Assembly (NCBI GenBank): GCA_011009095.1
Contig: VTPC01001069.1
Coordinates: 50,373 to 114,372 of the forward strand
Length of the DNA stretch: 64,000 bases
Reading direction: 5' to 3'
Source: Ignelater luminosus
Taxonomy: Eukaryota; Arthropoda; Insecta; Coleoptera; Elateridae
Both the position numbers and the translations under genes were made by a program. This document shows, one piece after another, positions 1 through 10,300 of this stretch (position 1 is its first letter; the number at the start of each line of letters is the position of its first letter). Below the pieces are notes generated by a model. That model saw only the letters and a program-made list of their open reading frames with translations, searched no databases and was not told the origin of the DNA.

Positions 1-557
1 CAGTTGGGACTGCATTAGGAAGAAAAAAGTTTGCAGGTCCCTTGTTAATAAATCTTGTTATGGTGCTGCTGTTGGTTTTATCTAGTTTTTTTCAAATATA
101 ATAAAAATGGCCTGGTTGGAGTAGCTTCATGTAATATACCGATAATGAGACCAGCCACATACTTACCGCACTCATCGATGGTTTCATCGACAGAAAACCA
201 GATATAATGGTCTGCTATTATATTTTTAATTTCATGAAGGACTGTTTTATAAACTGTATCTAAATAGTTTTTTCGTAGAGTGCTTTCGGACGGTATCGAT
301 CTCTTACAATATGTTTCTAAGAATTTTGGAAATGCAGAATTGTCTAATTTTCTGAAAGAAATATTTGCCGATATCAAAGTATTGCATAAATCAAAATACA
401 AAGTTTTTTCTTCAGATCGAGTAGAAGATCCAGAGGCAACTACTTCTGAAATAGTTTGTTGTTTTAGCTTATTTTCATTTTCCGCTTTTCGTACATTTTC
501 CTTGTGAATAGCGGTCTTCGTATGTTGTATTACGTTATACTTTTTGTCGCACTGGAT
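1..557 (-). pseudogene. hAT-like / CGGBP1-like zinc-finger protein fragment
   Basis: On the minus strand an open frame runs from about 557 to 78 and encodes the N-terminal half of a CGGBP1-like protein, a group derived from hAT transposases. Visible parts in order are a zinc-finger remnant with CDKKYNVIQHTKTAIH at about 497-544, a charged linker, then FLETYCKRSIPSESTLRKNY (about 260-320) and WFSVDETIDECGKYVAGLI (about 140-200), where the DET resembles the first acidic residue of the RNase H-like fold. After the stop at 78 the similarity continues in another frame (TNSSTITRFINK, about 30-75), so there is a frameshift. An in-frame stop near 558 cuts it upstream. The first ATG is at 401, but the zinc finger lies upstream of it, so that ATG is not the real start. 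The 3' part is outside the window. Family assignment is from recalled motif resemblance. Confidence 0.7.
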
Positions 558-1310
558 CTATTAAAACGAGCATTAAAGAATGATATATTTAAAATCTAAT
601 CTACTCCTTACCGTTTTAACACATACTCTGCAAAATAGTCTACTACCGTCCAGCCTTATTTCTGGTATATTTTTAATTCACTCTTCTACACTCGTTTTAA
701 CTTTGGGCATTGTAACACAGTCTTATTTTATTAAAAACAGAAGACAACACAAAAGATTAAGTTATAATAAAATGAAACGAAACTTTTTCAATCTACCAGC
801 AACATTACATACACGCACGATACCAACACTTTAAGTAACCCAGTAAAACTGAAGGATTTGTCAAATAAATCTTAAAACCTATAAGAACTAACTGTTTTCG
901 CGGCTTATCCTATTATGATTTTTTTCTTGAGACTGACAAAAAATGGACAAAATAAGCATTATTCTAAAAAATAGCAAAAAGTTCCAAAAAAAAGCAAAAA
1001 TTATGAAAATTAGTTGAATGATTCCTTTAATTGCGATTCGCACTTATTTTAATGTCTTTTTGTACTGCTATTAATATCTAAAAAAAAAATTATTCCTATA
1101 AATCCGCACTCTAGTTATTAGTGTTGCAGTTTTTCAGTGTATCTTAGGTTGTGTTTGTGTTTTTGTGTATTACGTATATCAGTTATTTCTCAAAACTAAG
1201 AGGTCGTAAGGTTCAAAAGTAGCACGTATAATTTTTATTTTGACTTTAGAACCCAATTTTCTAATAGATATTGAAAAATAGCTAGACCTAGGTATCTCAC
1301 TGATGAGTAA
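558..1310. other. AT-rich spacer, nothing recognised
   Basis: A small open frame at 580-834 (84 codons) has no recognisable motif and looks like chance in AT-rich DNA. No terminal repeats or RNA genes were seen. Confidence 0.5.
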
Positions 1311-2330
1311 CTTCGTCGAGCTTTAGAAGACAGTGACAATGAAAACTATGAATTCCGAGAAAGCGATAGTGAAAATGAGAATTTCGTTGTAGATAGTTCT
1401 TCTGATGCGAAGATAACCTGATAGAAACGACATCTGAAGCCGATGATGAACACTGATGCAGTGATAGCAAGGATACAATCCAAGAGGAAGAAGATGATAG
1501 TAATCCAATTGTTAAGTACCTAGGTAAAGATGGGAGTAAGTGAATGTCAGAACCAGAAAGAATAATTAGAACTCCACGACATTAATATTCCTATCCACAT
1601 ATCAACTCCGAAGTTACGAGACTTGTAAAACAAGTGAAAACCAATGGATAGAGTAAACTACTAGTATTTCTACATCGGTCTATTCTTAACCATTGATGTT
1701 AATAGACAGGGAAATGAGGATTTCAGGGAGTACTGTAGTCCAATATTTGACAATCCCATATTTGGTGCAACTCTAAAAAAAAAAATTTTCTAAGATTTAA
1801 TGACAAAACTACCAGGTCGGTCAGAAAATCAAAGAATAAACTGGCACCAATCAGGAAGCTGTGGGATAATATAAATCCTAAGCTACAAAAAAGTGTGGTA
1901 GATTTGCGAGAGTAAGATAAGTTACCCTTTATCTGGAATACCATATCTTGGAATAGAGACAGTAGAAAGCAGAAAACTTAGCTTACACAGTAGTAAATGA
2001 TTTGTGCGAACCATACTACTGAACAAACGTTGTATACCTCAAAATATTTATATATATTTTGATTCTGTAAAAGCATGACGTTGGCTTTGTATGTTCCAAA
2101 AACAATTCTACAGTTATTTTTCTGTCTACTATACACCATACCAAAAAAAGTAGATTTTGCAAGCAAGAACATGTCAGAAATAATTCTATACTACAATACA
2201 ACAAACGGTGGTTTCAAGGAAAAATAAATGTTTATAAAAAACCGATTGTAGAGACGAATTTAAAAAAAAACGAGGAATACGGGCTCGTTACCTCAAACGC
2301 TACTGACCTGTAAGATACACTGTTTTCTCT
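1311..2330 (+). pseudogene. piggyBac-like transposase relic 1
   Basis: A decayed piggyBac transposase in several plus-strand frames. In order: an acidic N-terminus (LEDSDNENYEFRESDSENEN, 1321-1380), a linker of the kind seen before the DDE domain (KYLGKDGSK then PERIIRTPRH, about 1516-1584), then RFNDKTTRSVRKSKNKLAPI followed by RKLWDNINPKLQKSVVDLRE (about 1795-1915), matching the start of the piggyBac catalytic domain. A C-terminal piece at about 2167-2225 reads SEIILYYNTTNGGFKEK, equivalent to the conserved PEIILYYNxTKGGVD region before the last catalytic aspartate. The middle of the catalytic domain is missing or unreadable, and there are many stops and frame changes. No TTAA-flanked terminal repeats were identified. 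It is long dead and unrelated in position to the second piggyBac at 13.7-17.1 kb. Confidence 0.75.
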
Positions 2331-4918
2331 AATGTAAACTTCAAGCTAATCGGTTTCTCTTATTACCTTACATAGTACAAATGTTAAGATTTTTTATAGA
2401 CTATTGTTGAGAAAGTTGAGTATTATGTAACAGTAACAATCAGAAACTGCAAACCTAGAACAGAATCAAGTAGTTATCTCAAAAAACTTTTAAAAATACA
2501 GTTAGAATTGACTAAATTATAAATTTTTGTATTTTCTACTATCGCATTACCAAGTTATGGTTACATTAAAACTATTCTTAGGCCTTGATAGGAAAGACAA
2601 CACTGAATTATATAGCAAACATTCTAACTACGTTTTGAAAATTCTGTTCAATGTTTTCTTAGGTAAGTTTAGGTATGTTTACATTGTATTTATTTGAAGT
2701 GCAAGATCTAACACTGTCCTACACTGGCCTCCGTGTATAATACACGTATACGTACTATTATGTACATAATATGCTTACTAGGCGTGGGCTTGTTAAGATG
2801 TAATTTCAGTTAGCACCATCTGAAATTAAGATTCTGCTTTTTAGACATCATTAAGCAATTATGGGATAATAGTTGAGATTTATAGTAAATGACACATGGT
2901 AAGGGTTACCCCAAGCAAACCAGAACCTTTTAAAAGATAGATAGCGGATATTGTAATTCTTTTCTTATGAGTACTGGAAATTTAGTGTTGTCAGTCATTT
3001 CAAAGAGCTTCTTGTGTGTAAAGGTAATAAGAGAAATTAGCAAGGGCCCAGGTAAAACGTAATAGTAAAATGGAATACATAAACAAAGAAAATTGTTTGG
3101 TACGATCTTCAGTATGTACAATATTGCGTTATAAATTGTTAAGGTAGGATTTTATTAAAATTAATTAGGTGTAGAAAAATCTAAAAATTGAGAAAATTCT
3201 GTTTTGTTTTATATACCCTGAAAGTAGGTGTTACACCTTAATATAATCTCTTTACTATAATTTTAAAATTGCCTCACTTGGTTTGTATGAATGCTAATAA
3301 AGTTACAGCGGATAAGAAGGGATAACTCCAGGAATCAAGTAGAACTGCTCCTAATGTCTTATTTGCAGTCATAAAAAAGTAGTTCTATTGGAGGTTCGAA
3401 AATTTATGAGATTGGGGGAAATGAAAAAGTTATTATTCGTTTCCTCTTCATATCGTATTCTTTCAATTACCGTCTATTGCTTTCCATTGCGGAAGCACTC
3501 CATTTGTGTTTATTTGCCTTCACTTAAAATTGTAGGTATCTCACAATCAATATGGTATTACTTGTTCTGTTCTTCTAGAATAACTAGATCTAGATTTTGC
3601 TACACAGCATTTTTTTCCTAACAAGCTCCTGGTGCTTTTAATAGCATTAGTGGTATTATTGAGATTTACAAGCACTGAATGCACATTTTACGAACTTTTT
3701 GTATCTTACTAATTTCCTCTCAGGCCAATCCCCGTGCTTAATGCAAATGAAATGGTTTGGGAGTTCATTAAAAGATTTCGTTTGCTTTTAATCAGAAAAG
3801 GACGTTGCTACAAATTACAAATACGGAAAGAGGTAGATATTATGAAAGTTAATCTAAATAAATGAAATAACTTCAGAAAATTGTAATTTGTGAATTTGGG
3901 TAATTCTTAACTTCCTGCTTTCTTAGGTTATAAAAGAGAAGACTTTTATTTTTTCTTTTATTGCCCTGTCCATGTTTAAGTAATGATTGCTAACACTTTT
4001 ATTGTGAAAAACCCGCAGAACGTTGAAGTTGGGCCGTTTTATTATGTAGAGCGAAATCCGTTGGATTCGACCTTTTGTGTAAATCGGCTGACGTCTTGTG
4101 AATGATCGCTTTATTTTAAGACTGTAATACTCTAATAGGTTATTGAAAATATTTCTAAATCTGAAATTTCTCGAGAAAGTTGATCGTGGAAAGCAAATGA
4201 GTTTATTTTAAAACGAAAATTCTTAAAATTTGCGTGTTGTATTATTATACAAACAAGAATTTTTTTATTTTAAATTTAAAATTCCCTTCTTTAGTATATT
4301 CAAAAAAAAATAAAATTATTAATAAAAATATTTTTAGAAACTTTTTAATTTTATTATAAAGAAGTTTCATCTACTGGCCAACTAATATTCAGTTTTCATT
4401 AGCAACATAGATATTTTTTATAACATTAAAGTCTGTATCTTAATTAATTGGGCATTATTTTTTGCTACACTCTAGTATGTGCTAAAAAATCTTTATATGT
4501 TAGGTCTCGATATATTTATCTTTCAGATTCTTTCCCCATTTTCCTTCAATTTGTCATGTTAAGCTTTGTTTAATCTCAGTGTTTTTCCTGGATATTTGCT
4601 GCCATGTCTTTTAGCTGAAACTTGTATTTTTTTGAGAGAGTTGAAAAGTTGCCTCGCAGTTGCATTGTAATTCACCGTAGGTACCGTTACCACTAACACT
4701 TCTCCATTTTATTATGTTTAATTATGTTTTGTCTTTCCCACGACTCATATATATTATATAACTTAAAGTTACAGTGTTGCTTTCATTCTCGATTTTACAT
4801 CCTTGGTGGGATTTTTCTTTAAACATCTGTAGCTGTTATTGTGATCCCTAGTGCAAGGGGTTCTCATCTTTGTTTTCTACAACAGGTAATATCGGTTTGA
4901 TAAATGCGCTCTATATTT
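2331..4918. other. AT-rich intergenic DNA, nothing recognised
   Basis: Very AT-rich sequence. Short open frames (for example 2930-3121 minus and 3388-3621 plus) lack domain motifs. No inverted terminal repeats, LTRs or RNA genes could be supported. Confidence 0.5.
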
Positions 4919-4947
4919 TAATAATAATAGTAATAATAATAATAAAC
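4919..4947. repeat. (AAT)n microsatellite, 3' tail of LINE A
   Basis: AATAATAATAGTAATAATAA-type repeat. It lies exactly at the 3' end of the minus-strand LINE, so it is best read as the LINE tail. Confidence 0.8.
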
Positions 4948-5170
4948 TTTATTAAAATCTCAAATTATAAACAAATTTAAGTACGATACAAAGTAAAGTA
5001 TAATATAATAATCAGTACTAATAGTACTAGTGACATAATCACATAACGAGATTTAGTTGAAGAAACAGGTCCGACGCCTGTTCTTCGATCTAAATCCTGG
5101 TTTAGATTAAATAAACTTTTACACTTATTTACCTAACATAAAGAATAACTACATAAACTAAGAAGACTTT

Positions 5171-5345
5171 GAGATATTTCAAAAACTTCAAAATTATTTC
5201 GTGATTAACAGTGTTAAATGCTCTACTGTAATCCAACAATTCCAATACTGTTATCTTTCCTTCGTCACTTTTAGTAGGACGGATGTACAACAGCAACCTG
5301 GTCTAAAGCGCAATATGTCAATCAACGTCTAAAGTCAGATCATTT
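5171..5345 (-). pseudogene. LINE A reverse transcriptase fragment
   Basis: On the minus strand, at about 5310-5171, the frame reads FRPGCCCTSVLLKV and then KITVLELLDYSRAFNTVNHE. This matches the GFRxGxST...ALLxV...LDLSKAFDTVNHxxLL block of LINE reverse transcriptases (finger and palm motifs; the aspartate of DYSRAF corresponds to the first catalytic Asp). The catalytic YxDD region is absent: within about 150 bases the sequence passes into 3' untranslated sequence and the AAT-repeat tail. The upstream join to the endonuclease block is interrupted by the Tc1-like element. It cannot encode a working polymerase. Confidence 0.75.
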
Positions 5346-5537
5346 GTAATGAACAAGCTCGGACGTACAGTAGGTTGCTTAATTCTCGTCAGCAGTTTCC
5401 AGCAATGTGAAAAAATGCTTTCTATTTTTGTTTCATTTTCACACGTTTTGCATTTAATTTTATTAATAATTTTAGTCTGTTTTAGTGTCAACTGTGGAAA
5501 AATTGAAATTAAGTTTTTGAAAAAAATTTTCTTTTTA

Positions 5538-5710
5538 TACAGAGTGTATCAGAAATGGTGGACTGACTACAAATAAGGAAAAGAAGTTTGAATAAACATA
5601 TGTCCTAAACTGGTTTGTTACTAAGGTTACAGCTACTTGAGATTTTTCAGTTTCTTATTCAAAAAGATAACAGAAAATGGAACTATTAAATTTAAATCAT
5701 AATAAATGTT
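5538..5710 (+). repeat. left long inverted repeat of Tc1-like element A
   Basis: Shares blocks such as AAAAGAAGTTT, AAACATATGT and TTATTCAAAAAGATAACAGA with the reverse complement of 6655-6848. Confidence 0.8.
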
Positions 5711-6530
5711 CAAGATGACCTCTATAGATCCCAACACATATCTGAGCTTGTGGGATCATGGACTATCTCACGCGCTCAAAAACTCCTGGTGTGTTCTGTT
5801 CCGAATTTGCTGACATCTGTCTTCCACTCTCTGTCGAAGATTCTCAATATCTTGAACTGGAGTAAAACATATCATAGGTTTTAAATGTCCCCATAAGTAA
5901 TAATCAAAAGGATTTAGATCGGGACACTTCATCTTTCAGGATGTACTGCGTTTAAGAATTTTCGTGCTATGAGATTGACGGTGCACCGATAATTCGGGCC
6001 AGAAACTAGTCCGGGTAGTACAAAAGAACCAATCAAGAAGTCAATAATAATTCCTGCCCACACATTAACTAATTAACTGCTGTTGATGCCTGGATTGGAT
6101 AATGTCATGAGGGTTTTCTTCTTGCCACTAATGTAAATTACAGGAATTGACGATACCAGCTCTTGTAAAGACAGTTTCATTTGTACAGAGCACAGATAGC
6201 AAAAGCTCTTATATCTAATAATAATCCTATGTACAAGAAGCTACGTGGTGGAAAGTCATTCTCACTAAGTCCCTGTACTCTTTGCAGGTGGTACGAATAA
6301 AGTCAGTAGGTTCTTAAAACAGTTATATGACTCACATCTTTCGCCAAAGAAATTTTTCTACTATCTACTATCTTCTGCATTTTCCTCAGCACGATTCAAC
6401 ATACGTTCTTCCAAGCCCAAAGTTCTTGTAGTTTGTGGCCCGTTCGGTCTCAGACTACCTCTTTAAAAATCTTGTTTGCTTTAACCTAATATGAAGTCTT
6501 TCGAAAGTTTTCTTTTTTGGTAAAGGTCGT
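5700..6530 (-). pseudogene. degraded Tc1/mariner transposase (element A)
   Basis: At about 5945-5740 on the minus strand the translation reads DLNPFDYYLWGHLKPMICFT followed by PVQDIENLRQRVEDRCQQIR. This is the third-aspartate block of Tc1/mariner DDE transposases (D-L-x-P-x-D-x-x-L-W-G), with the aspartate in NPFD as the likely third catalytic residue. The more N-terminal catalytic motifs and the DNA-binding region (about 6000-6530) are not readable in one frame, with stops and shifts throughout. The gene runs from the right-hand repeat toward the left. It is non-functional; if mobilised at all, the element would need transposase supplied from another copy. Confidence 0.65.
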
Positions 6531-6654
6531 TTTGGTAAATCTCTTCTAAACAATAATGTACTATTTCTGTACAATTAATTAGAAAACTGTACTAATGACT
6601 TAAATGACTTAATCAAGTATCACGACTGGAAACAAGAAGCACGGATGATCTACT

Positions 6655-6848
6655 TGATAATGGTTCAAATTCAATTTAATACCTCTGTTTTCTGTTATCT
6701 TTTTGAATAAAATGTTGAAAAACCTGAAGCAGCTGCAACTTAGTAACGAACCACTTTGGAACATATGTTTATATAAACTTCTTTTCTTATTTTTACTAGT
6801 AGAAGCCACCTGCATATCGTCAGACCACTATTCTTGCTACATCCTGTA
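6655..6848 (-). repeat. right long inverted repeat of Tc1-like element A
   Basis: Reverse-complement partner of 5538-5710. The outer end is CATCCTGTA followed by the TA target site. Confidence 0.8.
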
Positions 6849-6899
6849 TATTGATATAGTAATTTGCTTGCGTGTTTCAAGTAACCTGCGAAATCATTT

Positions 6900-7563
6900 A
6901 CAAAAAAATCAATGATATTGTTAATATTCTTTAACTTTTCCGGTATGTGCTCATTTTTTTTAGCTGTCTCAGGTTAAGCTGGTGAATTTGCTTCCATATA
7001 GCATTGTTACCTCTATTAGCGCACATAAAATTAAAATAGGCTCCCTTTTTATTTTTAAAGTTGTATTTGCTAGGTTATACCAACTTTTATAATAATTCCT
7101 GTAATGAAGTTACTGTGTTTTACGAAACCTAACTTTAGCTTTATCCCTTAATGGCTTAATGGCATGATGTATCTCAAGTTATTAGTCAACCAAGGAGTTT
7201 ATGGTTTTAGTAACTTAAATATGTGTTTTTAGAGGAGCGTGTTTGTTAGATAACTATAATAGCAAACTATTAAAGAATTCTAATTCAATGTTTTTAAAAA
7301 TTCGAAAAGTTTCTTCTGTAGAAAGCATAAGAACACATTATCGGTAATATCACAGTAAATACGGTCATGTTCACCCAAATAGCAATCAATTACACCATTG
7401 TTAGCAATCAACAAAGAATCAGAAATTGTAATGATATCTACAAGTGACATATAAGTTTGAGAAATTTGAGTAAGTTGATTAATAATTTGATTCAGTCAGT
7501 CAATATTAAAATCACCTAAACAGATTACATTTTCAGATACAGATGCACACTTAATAATACAGT
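6900..7563 (-). pseudogene. LINE A endonuclease domain, C-terminal part
   Basis: Minus-strand reading from 7563 gives SENVICLGDFNID (about 7535-7495; the GDFN motif of APE-type LINE endonucleases), then ISQTYMSLVDIITISDSLLI with ANNGVIDCYLGEHDRIYCDI (about 7470-7345), matching the SSLIDLI...SDHxLVxCDI end of the domain. After that comes KPWLTNNLRY (about 7205-7175), the linker motif between endonuclease and reverse transcriptase. The catalytic His of SDH reads EHD here. Stops and shifts interrupt the frame. Its N-terminal continuation lies beyond the P element at 9880-9955, and the RT fragment lies beyond the Tc1-like element. Confidence 0.75.
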
Positions 7564-9879
7564 CAGCGTATAGGGATTATGAAGTAAAACAACTCTTAAA
7601 AAAGCGGGAAACTAGCTCGTACACAAACCAGCAGGGTTGGAGGGTGGTTCGCGCTTGTAGAATAGATGTCACGACGGTCAAACGCAGCGCGATGTTACCG
7701 GCATATAGTAATTGACGTTAGACCTATGTTAGACTAGTGTGGTACGCGTTTTCCGTACACGTTTTCTTAGTTTTCATTCATTAATGTTCATTTAACGCTG
7801 GTGAATTTTTACGAAATGTCTTTGAGGAGCATTTGTATGGTGACAGGATGCCGTGCAAATAACGAAACGTTTTATGTACATTTTTTTAAATTTCCCAAGA
7901 ATAAATGAAGGTAAGGAACAAAAGTTTTGTTACTTCCGATTAATTATAATGATGTTGTATTGATATAATAAATATTATAGATGTGAAGAATGGGCACGTG
8001 TACCAAAATAACTTAGATGTGTTGGTGCAAACTTTATATTATAAGGTCTGCTCAGCACATTTTGAAGACAATCTCAGTAAAGGCAGAAATAAGAAATGTC
8101 TTGCTGCAAATACGATACCAACAATAATAACCCAGCAAGCAGCAGAACATTGTAGTAGTATTTACTAATTCGACTCATCTAACGAAGACTGTTAAGTAAT
8201 TCATTATTTATACTTTTGAAATAATCACAAATATATATTTATATCATTACTAAAATTTATTAAATTGCAAGAAGGATATTATAGTATCACAATTTAAGAA
8301 TTTTTTAATACTTTAATTTTCTGTTTTATTATAGAGATAAACGATATTGCAAATGATATAATTTAAATGAAACAAGTTTAAAGCTATTTCTAAATTTTGG
8401 GTTGTTAAAGTAAAATTATAATGTTTGCTTGTATTGACTCTGTTAATGTTTTCTTACAAATTTCATGTCTAACAGATTTCTGATGTGCATATACAAGTAT
8501 TACCTACAACAGAACCTCTTGATCGTATCCAAACCTCAAAGTCATTGAGTGAGAGGACACCGAGAAAAAAAGCATTGCGGCTTAAGATTCGTTCGTTACA
8601 ACAACAAGTTTAGTCATTGAGGAAACAGCTGCAGACTGTTAATCAACCACTAAAAGATAAACTTAACAGCTGCAGATTTCAAGCTATTTATCGAGCCTCG
8701 CTTTCCAAGACATGTTGCAGTTTTTATATGCCAACAACTAGGTTTTTTGAAAAAGAAAAGGCAGGGCAGAAGATATTGCATTGAATTTAAACATTTTTGT
8801 TTAAAAGTGTATTTCTTAAGTCCAAAGTGTTATAGATTTCTATTATTATATGTACTTTGAATTAATTAATTGTGATTTACTTTATTATGTACATAGGATA
8901 GATAGTTTTCTAGCAGCATCAATATTTTTTGCAACGATTACAGTATCAGCCAAATCAATAATTGAGACAGGACAAATGTCTGAATCATTAAATAGATCAA
9001 ATCCATGTTTGTTGCTTACATCAGGTTCTGATTAAATAAAAATATTTATCTGTAATGATTTCGTTTTATTTGTATGCAGATTAATAATTAGATTTTGCAG
9101 TTTTAAAGGAATGGCAGATGATGTAATAATGTCAAACTTTTTTATTTAATTTTGTTTTCTAAAGAATATTTTCAACAACAGCACTATTTATATGATTTTG
9201 ATTTTTAAATTGAACTTCCACAGAGAACAGATCTGTCAAGACAAAACAGAATCTAAATTAGTTTCAACGGCTCTAACAAAGAATCAGAAATTCACATATA
9301 ATGTGTTTTGTGGGAAAGTAAGCCATTTCAAATCATAACAAGTTAATTATGTCAATGGGTATAAAAAATACAAATTGAAAATCAGCATAAATCATTCCTT
9401 GATTATTTAGTAATTAGTTTAGAAACATAAAATATTTTCAACCTGTACAATAAGTTAATTATTATAGTTAGCAATTTGTATCATATTGCATGTAATTTTG
9501 TCTTATTTTATTTAAATTTTGTAAAACAAGAGAAATAAAATTAATGTAAATGTTGATAAAAAAACAATAGTTGTACATAATACATGTATAAATAAAAAGC
9601 ATACGTTGTGATAAATTTGATTTCTTTGGATATTTGTGCATGATTTACATCCTCTTCTTTAATTTAATACAATTTAATAACAGAAAATGCAATGGTAGCC
9701 TTTCTAGTAATTCATAATGTCCATAAATAAATCTACACACGCCACTGACATTAGCGTAGCGACATCTGTTCGAAATATCGGTACTACCCTCCTACTGTTA
9801 CTTCAAGGTCATCAGTCGACGTTTGAAAAGAACAAAGGATTTTCAAAGAGTTGGTCTACTTCATAATCCCTACACGCTG
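7564..9879 (+). mobile_element. P-element / THAP9-like DNA transposon relic
   Basis: The ends are near-perfect inverted repeats of about 40 bases: CAGCGTATAGGGATTATGAA at 7564 and the complement of CAGCGTGTAGGGATTATGAA at 9879. A 7-base direct repeat, ATACAGT, flanks the element (7557-7563 and 9880-9886), close to the 8-base duplications of P elements. The interior encodes THAP, coiled-coil and helix-turn-helix pieces of a P transposase on the plus strand. About 2.3 kb long; most of the catalytic domain is missing. Confidence 0.8.
7816..8830 (+). pseudogene. THAP9/P-element transposase, N-terminal half
   Basis: A plus-strand coding remnant. From ATG 7816: MSLRSICMVTGCRANNETFY then FFKFPKNK, the start of a THAP C2CH zinc finger (CxxxxC; the second C-x2-H is in KVCSAHFEDN at about 8043-8072), ending CLAANTIPTI, equivalent to the AVPTIF tail of THAP domains. 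An intron-like gap with GT at about 7911 and AG at about 7979-7980 separates the first Cys pair from CEEWARVPK. Then TPRKKALRLKIRSLQQQV (about 8560-8612) is the basic/coiled-coil segment of P transposases, and GRRYCIEFKHFCLKVYFLSP (about 8765-8825) is the helix-turn-helix segment. Stops at 7902, about 8008 (in one frame) and 8612 plus frame shifts show it is dead. The GTP-binding and DDE parts are absent. Confidence 0.75.
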
Positions 9880-9955
9880 ATACAGTTTTCAAACTGATCA
9901 AAAAGGACTTTAAAACCCTTTTGATGAGGGTTATGAACAATACTCAGTACTAGTT
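9880..9955 (-). pseudogene. LINE A endonuclease, N-terminal fragment
   Basis: Minus-strand reading VLSIVHNPHQKGFKVLFDQF followed by ENC, the conserved YxP...F...L...L block of LINE endonucleases. Joined across the P element (deleting one ATACAGT copy) the frame continues ENCIIKCASVSENVICLGDF, showing that the two blocks were one gene. Confidence 0.75.
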
Positions 9956-10300
9956 TTATACCTTAGAAGTATTAATTGAATTTCAAACTCTTAGTTTTTG
10001 ATTCAAAATACGATTAAAAAGTAAAAACAAAATTTTTAAAAATGTTTCAGATTTCGGCGGCCATTTTGGCCACGTTACCGAAGAGATATCAAAAAACGGA
10101 GACTCCATGTTGTCTTTAGTTTTTGATGTAGAATCCGAATTTAAAATCAAAATTAAAAAAATTAAAAAAAATGCAAACAGACAGATAGACAGACAGACGG
10201 ACACACAGACTTCGCAAATTCAGCAACGACTTCTTCGGAGTTTGTTGATGAACACATTGCAATTGCATATTGGCCAGTTAGGTACTTGTAAGTAGCACTT
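9956..10300. repeat. interspersed repeat with (GACA)n-like tract
   Basis: An AT-rich repeat-like segment with a variable ACAGACAGATAGACAGACAG tract at about 10177-10215, then CACACAGACTTCG. This layout resembles the 3' ends of short interspersed repeats common in insects. No coding capacity. Confidence 0.5.

Larger units (their letters stand above)
5538..6848 (-). mobile_element. Tc1/mariner-like element A with ~175-195 bp inverted repeats
   Basis: A complete DNA transposon flanked by TA (5536-5537 and 6849-6850). The ends are inverted copies starting TACAGRRTGTAKCAAGAAT-like, and the similarity continues inward for roughly 175 bases on the left (to about 5710) and 195 on the right (from about 6655), far longer than typical mariner repeats. 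The interior carries a degraded transposase on the minus strand. It is inserted in LINE A. Confidence 0.8.
4919..9955 (-). mobile_element. LINE A (CR1/Jockey-like), split by two DNA transposons
   Basis: A minus-strand non-LTR retrotransposon in three blocks: endonuclease N-terminal part (9880-9955), endonuclease C-terminal part and linker (about 6850-7563), and a reverse transcriptase fragment with 3' tail (4919-5537). The blocks are separated by a P/THAP element (7564-9879) and a Tc1-like element (5538-6848). Reading across the P insertion restores a continuous endonuclease frame, showing that the LINE is older than the P element. The 3' end is a (TTA)n-type tail, as usual for CR1-like LINEs. 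Most of the reverse transcriptase is deleted between the RT motif and the tail. The clade is inferred from motifs and tail only. Confidence 0.75.

Noticed and set aside
10177..10215. CRISPR-like or coding reading of the ACAGACAGATAG tract
   Set aside because: Simple tetranucleotide-type repeat without spacers; the overlapping frame is low complexity.
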